DNA of 64,000 bases, from assembly GCF_000718785.1 (NCBI RefSeq), contig NZ_JOCA01000002.1, positions 124,001 through 188,000 on the forward strand, given 5' to 3'. Source of the DNA: Streptomyces sp. NRRL WC-3626 (GTDB lineage Bacteria > Actinomycetota > Actinomycetes > Streptomycetales > Streptomycetaceae). The position numbers and the translations under genes are program-made. The notes under the pieces are model-generated. The model did no database searches. It was not told the origin of the DNA and worked only from the letters and a program-made list of their open reading frames with translations. Below, one piece after another: positions 24,412-32,185 of the stretch (position 1 is the first letter of the stretch; every line of letters starts with the position of its first letter).

Positions 24412-25541
24412 CCTGGGACATCACGGGCATGGCGGCCGTCGCCAACATCGGCGCCACCCCCGGGGAGATCTTCGCCGCGCTGTGCGCAGGCCAGGAGAGC
24501 CGCAAGCCCCTGAAGGCGTTCGACCCGGACAAGTACCGGGCGGCCTACGCCTACGAGATCGACGACCGGCCCGAGGGCGGCGACATACCGCGGCGCGCCA
24601 CCCGCTGGCTGACCACCGTCGTCCGCCAGGCGGCCTCCGACGCGGGCCTGGGCGAGGACCTGGCCCAGGTACCCGTGCTGGTCGGCACGACCATGCGCGA
24701 GCAGCGCAGCCTCGAACTACGCTGGCGCCACGACGCGGAAGTCGCTCTCGAAGACCTGCACTTCGGCACCGCCCTGAAGGCGGCCTTCGGGGCGTCCACC
24801 ACGTACACCTTCGCCAACGCCTGCTCCGCCTCGCTGTACGCGCTCGGCCTGGCCACCGACATGATCGAGCTCGGCATGGCCGACACGGTCGTCGTCGCGG
24901 GCACCGACGCCGCAACCGAGAGCGGCTTCGGCACGCTCGACCGGGTGCAGAGCGACATCCCCGACGCGCTGCGCCCCTTCGACACCACGCACAAGGGCAT
25001 GCTGATGGGTGAGGGCGCGGCGGCCGTCGTCGTCCAGCGCGCCGGCACCGGGAACGGGCGCGTGCACGCCCGGGTGCGCGGTGTGTCCATGAACTGCGAC
25101 GCTCACCACGCCACCGCGCCCGACCCCGACGGCATCACCCGCGCCGTACGAGACGCCTACAGCAGGGCCGGGGTGCGGGCGCAGGACATCGACCTGGTGA
25201 TGCTGCACGGCAGCGGCACCCCCCGCAACGACCTGACGGAGTCGAGCGTCCTGCGCCGCATTTTCCAGGGCGCGGGATCCGGTCCGCGGATGACGGCCAT
25301 CAAGGCGATGACCGGCCACACCCTGGGTGGTTCGGGACTGCTCAGCCTCGTGATGGCGGTGCTCGCCACGAAGAACGGGACGGTACCCCCAGTCCTGGGC
25401 CTCGCTGATCCGATCCCCGAGGCCGCAGGACTGGGCCTGGTGCAGGGTTCCCCCGCGGCCGGCGTCGTGACCGTCGCTCAGGTCGACGCGTTCGGCTTCG
25501 GAGGGATCAACGCCGTCGCGATCGTGGAGGCAGCCCGATGA
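24408..25541 (+). CDS. Beta-ketoacyl-ACP synthase, catalytic subunit
   Basis: 377 residues of the FabF/KS-alpha type with the full triad: Cys in FANACSASLYAL, His in MLHGSGTPRND and His in KAMTGHTLGGSG. Shorter than a usual KS (about 410), with a reduced N-terminus. Overlaps both neighbours by four bases, so it is made together with the ACP-ligase and its partner. It should elongate an acyl-ACP with a malonyl unit, although no acyltransferase, ketoreductase or dehydratase is nearby. Confidence 0.85.
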   Translation: MTWDITGMAAVANIGATPGEIFAALCAGQESRKPLKAFDPDKYRAAYAYEIDDRPEGGDIPRRATRWLTTVVRQAASDAGLGEDLAQVPVLVGTTMREQRSLELRWRHDAEVALEDLHFGTALKAAFGASTTYTFANACSASLYALGLATDMIELGMADTVVVAGTDAATESGFGTLDRVQSDIPDALRPFDTTHKGMLMGEGAAAVVVQRAGTGNGRVHARVRGVSMNCDAHHATAPDPDGITRAVRDAYSRAGVRAQDIDLVMLHGSGTPRNDLTESSVLRRIFQGAGSGPRMTAIKAMTGHTLGGSGLLSLVMAVLATKNGTVPPVLGLADPIPEAAGLGLVQGSPAAGVVTVAQVDAFGFGGINAVAIVEAAR

Positions 25542-26563
25542 ACGCGATGAGCACCACGCACACGAGGAAGGGTCCGAACGCCCGGGAGGTCGTCGTCACG
25601 GGCATCGGCTTGGCGCTGCCCGGAGTCGCGACGTACGGCGACCTCCTCGGACCGCTACCGGGGGAGGGCGGCTTCGACCCGGCCACCGGACTCATCGGAC
25701 GCGAGCTGCGCCACAAGGACCGTGCCTCGCGGCTCGCCCTGCGCGCCGCTGAGTTCGCCCTCCACGACGCCGGTCTGACCGACGCCGCCAGCATGTTCAA
25801 GGGCGCGGCCGAGGCGACCGCCGTCGTGGTCAGCACCAACCTGGGCAACGCGGACAGCGTCTGCGAAGCCACCGACACCATCGCCAGAGAAGGTGTCAGG
25901 GGTCTCAGCCCCTTGGGCCTGCCCCAGACCTCAAGCAACGTCATCGCCGGCTGGGTGGCCATCCGCTACCGTCTGCGCGGCCCCAACCTCACCGTCTGCA
26001 ACGGCGCCACGAGCGGTCTGGATGCCGTGGGCTGGGCCCGGAACCTCATCGTGGCCGGGCGCGCCGACGCAGCCGTCGTTGTCGGAGTCGAACCCGCCAA
26101 CGACGTGGTGACGAAGGTCCTCGGCGAGCAGTCCACCGACGCGGCGGTTGCGGTCGTACTGGAACCCGCGGATGCAGCCGTCTCCCGCGGCGCACGGCCA
26201 CGCGCCACGATCACCGGCTACGCACGGGCCCGGAACCTCGCCGCGGCGCTGGCCTCCACCGGCGTGACCGAGGAGGGGCCCGTCGGACTGTGGCTCGCGG
26301 ACGAGGCGGGTGCCGCGGGGGACGGGGCGGGACATCTGCTCGCAGCCCCGCGCCGGATCGACCTGGAATCCCAGCTGGGCCCGCTGTCCGGGGCGCTCGG
26401 CGTTCTGCAGTGCGCTGCTGCGGCTGCCCACCTGGAGAGCGGCGCCACCGGCAACGTCCTCGCCACGGCCGGAGGCCCACGCCACGACGCGACGGCCGCC
26501 CTGCTGCTGACCCCGTCGTCGGCCACTCGCCCATCCACGCAGGAACGAGGACAACACCCATGA
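25538..26563 (+). CDS. Ketosynthase-fold partner without active-site Cys (chain-length-factor-like)
   Basis: 341 residues, KS fold. The nucleophile elbow reads TVCNGATSGLDAVG, so Ala stands at the Cys position, and both His motifs are eroded (LESQLGPLSGALG in place of the K-T-x-GH motif). This pattern is that of a KS-beta/chain-length factor that dimerises with the preceding KS. Overlaps of four bases with both neighbours support equal production. Confidence 0.8.
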   Translation: MNAMSTTHTRKGPNAREVVVTGIGLALPGVATYGDLLGPLPGEGGFDPATGLIGRELRHKDRASRLALRAAEFALHDAGLTDAASMFKGAAEATAVVVSTNLGNADSVCEATDTIAREGVRGLSPLGLPQTSSNVIAGWVAIRYRLRGPNLTVCNGATSGLDAVGWARNLIVAGRADAAVVVGVEPANDVVTKVLGEQSTDAAVAVVLEPADAAVSRGARPRATITGYARARNLAAALASTGVTEEGPVGLWLADEAGAAGDGAGHLLAAPRRIDLESQLGPLSGALGVLQCAAAAAHLESGATGNVLATAGGPRHDATAALLLTPSSATRPSTQERGQHP

Positions 26564-27561
26564 CCAAGTCGAGCGTGACCATCGAGGAGCTCCGCGCACT
26601 GATAGCCGGCGTACTGGAGACCGAGCCCGAGGAGGTCACCGACGATGCGCACTTCGCCCACGAGCTTGACATCGACTCGCTGCTGATGCTGGAGATCTCG
26701 ACCCGCGTTGAGACCGCGTACGGCGTTCCGGAGAACGCCGTGGCCGCCAGCGGCGCCACCACGCTCACGGAACTGCACGCCTTCCTCGCCTCGAAGCTCA
26801 CCCGCGAGACACCGGCTTCCCCGCTCATCCGGCCCAGGCCGCTGAGCGAACCAGCGGCGCGCCTGTTCCTGCTCCACCACGCCGGCGGCTCACACCTGCT
26901 CTACCGGGGCTGGACGGAGCACTTCCCCGAGGACTGGGAACTCTGCCTCCTAGAGGCCCCCGGCCGTGGCAACCTCCAGGCTCTGCCGCTGATCGACGAA
27001 TGCGACCGGCTGGTCGACTACTTCCACACCGCCATCGCACCACTGCTCGACCGGCCCTTCGGGTTCTTCGGCCACAGCATGGGCGCTCTGATCGCCTACC
27101 AGCTCACCCGCCGACTCCTTCGCGAGGGGGATCCCCTCCCCACCTGGCTGGGGGTGTCCGCCTACGGCGCCCCGCGAGGCGAAGCCAGCGCCGACAGCGG
27201 CCCTCACCTGATGGCCGACGACGAACTGCGCGGCTGGCTGCGGAGCGGCGGCGGCAGCCCACCGCAGCTCCTCGACAACGACGACGTCTGGCACAAGTTC
27301 GCCCCGGTGTTCCGCAGCGACTTCAAACTTGTGGACACCTGGACTCCTCCCCGCAGCCCCGAGCCGCTGCCCGTTCCGCTGTCGGTATTCGCGGGCGTGC
27401 ACGACAAGCTGATCGGCGGGGATCGGCTCCTTGCCTGGCGAGCACTCACGACGAACTTCCGCGGACTCGAGAGGTACGACGGCGACCATTTCTACCTGAC
27501 GACCTACCAGCAGCAGCTCGCCGCCGCCATCACGGCCGCGATGCGCTCCGCAACTCCTTGA
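26560..27561 (+). CDS. Acyl carrier protein fused to a type II thioesterase
   Basis: 333 residues. Residues 1-80 are an ACP with the site HELDIDSLLMLEIS. From about residue 95 comes an alpha/beta hydrolase of the RifR/type II thioesterase group: LFLLHHAGGS, nucleophile elbow GHSMGAL, Asp in AGVHDKLIGG and His in YDGDHFYL, so the triad is complete. It could release the finished chain from its own ACP or clear blocked ACPs. Start chosen from the ATGA overlap with the previous gene; longer frames upstream lie inside that gene. Confidence 0.85.
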   Translation: MTKSSVTIEELRALIAGVLETEPEEVTDDAHFAHELDIDSLLMLEISTRVETAYGVPENAVAASGATTLTELHAFLASKLTRETPASPLIRPRPLSEPAARLFLLHHAGGSHLLYRGWTEHFPEDWELCLLEAPGRGNLQALPLIDECDRLVDYFHTAIAPLLDRPFGFFGHSMGALIAYQLTRRLLREGDPLPTWLGVSAYGAPRGEASADSGPHLMADDELRGWLRSGGGSPPQLLDNDDVWHKFAPVFRSDFKLVDTWTPPRSPEPLPVPLSVFAGVHDKLIGGDRLLAWRALTTNFRGLERYDGDHFYLTTYQQQLAAAITAAMRSATP

Positions 27562-27644
27562 GCCCGCTCTCACCACCACGCCACCCCACCAGACGACCAA
27601 CTCCCACGGGCCGCTGGCGGAGGGCGCGGGGGCGAGTCCTCAGC

Positions 27645-28034
27645 TCAGGCGTCGGGGTCGACTTCGGGGTGCGTGAACCGCACGGGCCTGCCCAACGACC
27701 GGGCGTAGGCGATCTCGGACCGGGTGCTGTCTCCGATGTAGTCACCGACCACGAGCACCTCATCAGAGAGAAGGATCTTCGACCGGTGCAGCTCGTCGAG
27801 CTGAATCTTCAGCGCCTCGGCCTCGACAGGATCGGACCAGAACTCATGCGGCGACTTCAGGTCGCAGCCCGGCTTGACGACAATCCTCCCGGCCTTGGTC
27901 TCCCGCACATCGGCCTCGGCCATCTCGGCCATGAAACGGGTGGAGCCGCAGATTGCGACGATGCGCGGGAAGTTCAGCTGCTTCTTCGCCTCGGCGAGCT
28001 TGTCCGCGGGGGTGATCACTTGCGGGGACGACAC
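27645..28034 (-). CDS. Small nucleoside-deoxyribosyltransferase-fold protein
   Basis: 129 residues. IVAICGSTRF near the N-terminus and GDYIGDSTRSEIAYARSLGRPV near the C-terminus are the Rossmann-like start and the GxS-x-x-E helix of the deoxyribosyltransferase/DUF4406-type fold, with the Glu retained. GTG at 28034 is chosen because GGAGGAACA lies directly before it. It faces the end of the lipid/nucleoside cluster, so its link to that cluster is positional only; similar small proteins are common on actinomycete phages and plasmids. Confidence 0.7.
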   Translation of the reverse strand: MSSPQVITPADKLAEAKKQLNFPRIVAICGSTRFMAEMAEADVRETKAGRIVVKPGCDLKSPHEFWSDPVEAEALKIQLDELHRSKILLSDEVLVVGDYIGDSTRSEIAYARSLGRPVRFTHPEVDPDA

Positions 28035-28395
28035 TGTTCCTCCTGGTGGTGCTGCCCAAGGGATGCTTGGGGAGGCGAGAACGAAGGCGTCCAAGATCGC
28101 CTCACGGCGAACCCCGTGCACGCCTGCGCGCCCGCACTCTATTCGAAGAGCGTCCCCACCCGGTGCCGTGGCGCCCGCCGGTCGGCCCTACGCCCCGCTT
28201 GTGCGATGCCGAACCGGTCACCCTCGCCACAAAGAGCCCACTTCGCTTATCGCGTTCACCGCCCCGACCAGGCGATTCACGCGGCATCCTGCGCGGTGCC
28301 GGCCTGCTCGGCCGATCCCCTGCCGACAGCTGGGGGCGGTGCCGGGTCGGGCTCCGATACCGACCCAACCCGAACGAGGGAAGGGAAATGCAGAG
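28035..28395. other. Non-coding stretch
   Basis: About 360 bp with no ORF that has a start site, a plausible composition and a recognisable product. It should hold the promoter of the small deoxyribosyltransferase-like gene. No strong inverted repeat was seen. Confidence 0.4.
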
Positions 28396-28696
28396 TCAGA
28401 TGACCGCATTGACGCAGGGTTGTCCGCCGGCGATCTCCTCTGCGGCGTGCCTGCAGCTGCCGGCCGAGCGCGGCCAGTTCCCCGGCCCGTCCGGCCGACG
28501 CGTCGAGGTCGCGGCTGAACTCGTGGTGGATGCGGGCAGCAGTCGAGGGCGCGGCCTGGGAACAGGACCCCAGAAGTCCAACGTCGTAGCCGAACGGGAG
28601 CTCGCCCCATTTTTCCCAACGCTCACCCCGCAGATCGCTCGCCAGGGCGAACGCCTCACTGACACCCCGCGCCTGCGCCTTGGTCGACCTGACCAT
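28396..28696 (-). pseudogene. Small hypothetical gene with an apparent frameshift
   Basis: From the ATG at 28696 a plausible protein runs MVRSTKAQARGVSEAF, then LRGERWEKWGELPFGYDV and a helical stretch ending ELAALGRQLQA. At about 28447 the frame turns into low-complexity Arg, while the next frame continues HAAEEIAGGQPCVNAVI and stops at 28396. One missing base near 28445-28450 would restore a 100-residue helical protein. Could be real decay or a sequencing error. Function unknown. Confidence 0.35.
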
Positions 28697-28746
28697 CTGC
28701 CGCCCGCTCACTGACCACGATCGCTCTGCGCTTCGACGAGGAGACC

Positions 28747-29850
28747 ATGTCCACCGCATCTCACCAGCCCGGCCTCGGCAGCCCCACCGGGACGGTCGCC
28801 GCGCCTTCCACCCCCGGCGAGCAGGAGCAGATCACGGCGCTCGCCGACACGCTGGTGCTCGGGTACGGACTGCACCCGGCAGAAATCACGCGGATCCCGG
28901 AGGGCACCGCGACGGACAACTTCTGCATCGTCGACCAGACGGGCCGACGGCACTTCGGCAAGGTCTATCGCACTCGAAGGAGCTTGAATCGGGACCTGGC
29001 GTCGGTCGAACTGTCCGAGTACGCCGCCGACGGGGGCGTCGCCACCGCGCGGGCCACCCGCACGCGCGAGCACGAACTCATCGCGACCCACGGCCCCCTG
29101 CCGATGTCCCTATGGTCGTACGTGCCGCACACCGAGACTGCCGAGGGCACACTGACCGGTGCACGGTGGGCAGCGGTCGGCGCAGCGATGGGCCGTCTCC
29201 ACAGCCGGCTCGCCACTCACCCCGCCGTCGCACCCACCCTGAAACCTGGTGCCGCGGTCTGCGACGTAGCCACCGCCCGCAGCCGCTTCGACAGGTTAAT
29301 TCTCGCGTACCACCACAGGCCCACGCTGAGCGAGTTCGAGACGTGGGCACTGCGGGCGGCGCGTGAGCGACACGCCGTCCTGGGGGACGTCGAGCGCATC
29401 GTTGCTTCACTTCCACCGCTGACGGTCCAGGTCATGCACGGCGACCTCGCCGGCCCCAACGTACTGTTGAAGAACAACGACGTCGCCGCGCTCGTGGACT
29501 TCGGACCACCCACACCCGATTACGTCGCCTGGGAGCTCATGCGCCTTGGCTGTGACCCCGCGAGCTTCCAGTCCAACGGCGTCGAGAGCTGGCTCAAGGG
29601 ATACACCGCCCTCGCCCTCGCCTATCGAGACGCCAACCCCACGGCGCCCGCAGACGACCTCCTGTCCTCGCTTCGCGTCGGCTGTGCAGCCATGCTTTGC
29701 TCGACGTTTCCGCTGTCGGCACCCGTGGAACGACCCCACCTCGTCGACGCCGCACTCGAGCTCTACGCACGGGCACGGCACGAGGCCGCTCTGACGCTGT
29801 TGGAGCAGCTACCTGTCCTGGAGGAGGCCCTGCGCGACAGCCTTCGCTGA
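28747..29850 (+). CDS. Aminoglycoside-phosphotransferase-fold kinase, paralogue of the 3.2-kb gene
   Basis: 367 residues. APH fold with catalytic loop VMHGDLAGPNVLLK and metal-binding AALVDFGPPTPD, so unlike its paralogue at 3206-4240 it keeps DFG. Shared blocks across the length (GTAT-N, R-W-A-VG, CDV-x4-R, WA-x-AAR-R) show common ancestry. AGGAG lies a few bases before the ATG. Monocistronic by layout. A small-molecule kinase; substrate unknown. Confidence 0.8.
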   Translation: MSTASHQPGLGSPTGTVAAPSTPGEQEQITALADTLVLGYGLHPAEITRIPEGTATDNFCIVDQTGRRHFGKVYRTRRSLNRDLASVELSEYAADGGVATARATRTREHELIATHGPLPMSLWSYVPHTETAEGTLTGARWAAVGAAMGRLHSRLATHPAVAPTLKPGAAVCDVATARSRFDRLILAYHHRPTLSEFETWALRAARERHAVLGDVERIVASLPPLTVQVMHGDLAGPNVLLKNNDVAALVDFGPPTPDYVAWELMRLGCDPASFQSNGVESWLKGYTALALAYRDANPTAPADDLLSSLRVGCAAMLCSTFPLSAPVERPHLVDAALELYARARHEAALTLLEQLPVLEEALRDSLR

Positions 29851-30021
29851 GTCCGTGACCTTCAAGGCCGGCGTCACGCACGCAAGCCGCAGGCCCGGAC
29901 AACGAACTCCACTGTCCGAGCCTGCTGCAGCAGCAGAGCGGCTCAGGGCCGGCCGGGGGCGCGACCGCCGAGCCCGGAGAGCGGAGATGGAGGCGGTAGG
30001 GTCAGGAGGGCGGGGCGGCGG

Positions 30022-30543
30022 TCATCTGGTGAGCCGCTCCACCTGAAGCAGCTCGTCGGAGCCGACGTGGATCGCGCCGATGTCGGCGAGCCACTGCATC
30101 CACACCGGCTCGATGCCGGGCGCAGCCTCGAACTCGGCGTCCGTCACGCGTCCCTGCGCGTAGGCGACCGTGCGGTCTGCCAACTCCTGTAGGGCGTCGG
30201 GAGCGATCCAGCGGACGTTCTTGGTCTCGCGGGTGCTCGGGGTGAGGTCGCCGGTGACGGTGGCCTGGTAGATGGTCCAGTCGTGGCCGGTGCCGCGGGC
30301 GCCGGGACGGCGGCGGCATGGGTTGTCCCGCCAGCAGCCGGTGACGCGGGTGAGGCCGGTGACGGTGAGGCCGAGTTCTTCCTCGACCTCGGCGCGGCCT
30401 GCGTCCTCGGCACTCCCGTGGGCGTCGATGTGGCCGGCGGCCGGTGCCGCGCCGGCAGGGAAGGTGGCGCGATCGAACATCAGGTAGCGGCCCTGGTGGT
30501 TGGTGATGACGACGCCGACCGAGGTGTTGTCGCAGGCCTTCAT
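30022..30543 (-). CDS. Nudix hydrolase
   Basis: 173 residues with one Nudix box, AGHIDAHGSAEDAGRAEVEEELGL-like, written here in two parts: GHIDAHGSAED and GRAEVEEELGL. The RE of the canonical RE-x-x-EE is AE, otherwise intact. Start MKACDNTSVG at 30543. It follows the PPC gene by 92 bp on the same strand. The kinase paralogue lies on the other side, repeating the kinase/Nudix pairing seen at 0.2-4.2 kb. Confidence 0.8.
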   Translation of the reverse strand: MKACDNTSVGVVITNHQGRYLMFDRATFPAGAAPAAGHIDAHGSAEDAGRAEVEEELGLTVTGLTRVTGCWRDNPCRRRPGARGTGHDWTIYQATVTGDLTPSTRETKNVRWIAPDALQELADRTVAYAQGRVTDAEFEAAPGIEPVWMQWLADIGAIHVGSDELLQVERLTR

Positions 30544-30635
30544 GGTCTCGCTCCTGGTGGGTGCTGAACGCCCAACGCCACCGGCGCACGGTGGCACGCC
30601 CGGCTTCACGGAGATCCTGGCCGTTCCGGGCGGCG

Positions 30636-31115
30636 TCACAGGGGCCCGGCCTCGGGGCGCGGGGCGAAGGACAGGGTCGGGACGGCGTGCGGTCCGCACA
30701 GCGGTCGCAGCATCCGGGGGGAGAGGACCTCCTGGAGGAACATCTCCTGGATGAACTGCACCTCCGCCCGTAGCAGATGAGACACGCTCCCCGCGGCGGC
30801 GAGGTCCTTGCGCCCGACCGCGACATGGATGTGCGGGGCGAGGATGTCGTACTCCGGGCTCCAGGCGAGGGTGGCGGAGCCGACGGCCTCCACCGTGTGC
30901 AGGACCGTCTCCTCCCATACGGGAGCTTCCGGGTCCTCCAGCGGGCCGTTCGTCCCCACCAGCGTCACCTGCCGGAACCCGCCGAGGAACATCGGGATGA
31001 TCGCCTGCCGGATCCCCATTTGCGCGCAGAAGCCGGTCAGCTCCGCGACGAAGTCGTCGCCGTCATCGAAGGCCAGCGCGAAGCTGCGCCCCGTCGTCAG
31101 TTCTGCGTGCCGCAT
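30636..31115 (-). CDS. PPC (DUF296) domain protein
   Basis: 159 residues. MRHAELTTGRSFALAFDDGDD, the helix FVAELTGFCAQMGIRQA and the ending PHIHVAVGRKD follow the PPC/DUF296 fold, a trimeric domain known from plant AT-hook proteins and from small bacterial proteins of unknown role; no AT-hook is present. The ATG shares one base with the asparaginase stop (TGATG), so the two are translationally coupled. Confidence 0.75.
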   Translation of the reverse strand: MRHAELTTGRSFALAFDDGDDFVAELTGFCAQMGIRQAIIPMFLGGFRQVTLVGTNGPLEDPEAPVWEETVLHTVEAVGSATLAWSPEYDILAPHIHVAVGRKDLAAAGSVSHLLRAEVQFIQEMFLQEVLSPRMLRPLCGPHAVPTLSFAPRPEAGPL

Positions 31116-32143
31116 CAGCCACGTCCCTCCGGGGTCGTCCCGGCGGAAGCGAAGCTGGCGAGGATCGTGCCGCGGTCGGCGCCGCTGCGCAGCAGGACCG
31201 TCAGCAGAAGACGGGCCTTGTACGGGTCAAGGTGTCCGGCCCCGATCAGACCCCGGGACAGCAGGTCCTTCTCCGAGCCGTCGAATCCGTACGCGTGCGT
31301 GAGGGTGGTGCCGCCGCCGGTGCGGGAGGCGAGAACGATCGGGATCCGCTCAGCGGCGTCCTGGAGGATGGGGACCCAGGTCGCCGACACGTGACCGACT
31401 CCGAAGGCGGCGATGACCAGTCCGTCGACCTGTTCGAGGAGCTGCGCCAGCAGCGTGCCGTCGTCACCGAGGGACGCGGAGTACACGCCGACGCGGGCCG
31501 GGCGCGTCATCGCTGCAGAGAGGGGGAGGGGCTTGTGCGCGGGGATCGCCAGTAGCCGCAGCCGGCCTTCGGCCACGGTGCCCAGGGGGCCGGTGTCGGG
31601 TGCGGTGAACGCGTTCGTGCTGGTGCTGTGGGTCTTGCGGACCCGCGCGGCGTCGAAGACCTGGTCGTTGAAGACGACCAGGACGCCCAGACCGCGGGCC
31701 TGGGGGCTCGCCGCGACGGTGACGGAGGCGAGCAGGTTCGCCGGCCCGTCGGCTCCGGCCAGGTAGGGGGCGCGCATCGCGCCCGTGACGATCAGAGGCG
31801 TCTCGCCCGCATACAGCAGGCTCAGCAGGTAGGACGTCTCCTCCAGGGTGTCGGTCCCCTGGGCCATGACGAAGCCGTCGAAGGTGCCCTGATCGTCCAT
31901 GGCCCGCAGCTGGCCGGCGAGGTCCTCGATCTCGTCGAGCGTCAGGGAGGCGCCCGGCTTGGTCGTGAAGGACAGCGTCTTGACGACGATGCCGGTGGCG
32001 GACAGTTGCGGCACTGCCGCGAGCAGGTCCTCCGCGCTCAGCGTGGGCTTCGCCGCGCCCTCCGCGGTGGTGGGGGTCATCGTGATGGTGCCACCGAGGC
32101 TGATCACGAGCACCGTGGGAGGCGGGGAGCTTGGCTTCGTCAA
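31115..32143 (-). CDS. L-asparaginase family protein
   Basis: 342 residues with both catalytic threonine motifs of bacterial asparaginases: ISLGGTITM at the N-terminus and MAQGTDTLEETSYLL in the middle (TDT with Asp), plus the C-terminal SRTGGGTTL segment. It should hydrolyse Asn, or a related amide, in the cytosol; no signal peptide. TTG at 32143 is the start, with GAGGA seven bases upstream. Coupling to a PPC protein is unusual. Confidence 0.88.
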   Translation of the reverse strand: MTKPSSPPPTVLVISLGGTITMTPTTAEGAAKPTLSAEDLLAAVPQLSATGIVVKTLSFTTKPGASLTLDEIEDLAGQLRAMDDQGTFDGFVMAQGTDTLEETSYLLSLLYAGETPLIVTGAMRAPYLAGADGPANLLASVTVAASPQARGLGVLVVFNDQVFDAARVRKTHSTSTNAFTAPDTGPLGTVAEGRLRLLAIPAHKPLPLSAAMTRPARVGVYSASLGDDGTLLAQLLEQVDGLVIAAFGVGHVSATWVPILQDAAERIPIVLASRTGGGTTLTHAYGFDGSEKDLLSRGLIGAGHLDPYKARLLLTVLLRSGADRGTILASFASAGTTPEGRG

Positions 32144-32185
32144 CGCGCAGTCCTCGGATCGTGGGTGGAGCAGGGCGAGTTGAGC

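Noticed and set aside
27000..28403. 467-codon plus-strand frame overlapping the thioesterase end and the small deoxyribosyltransferase-like gene
   Set aside because: Out of frame with the thioesterase and antisense to the next gene; Pro/Arg-rich product.
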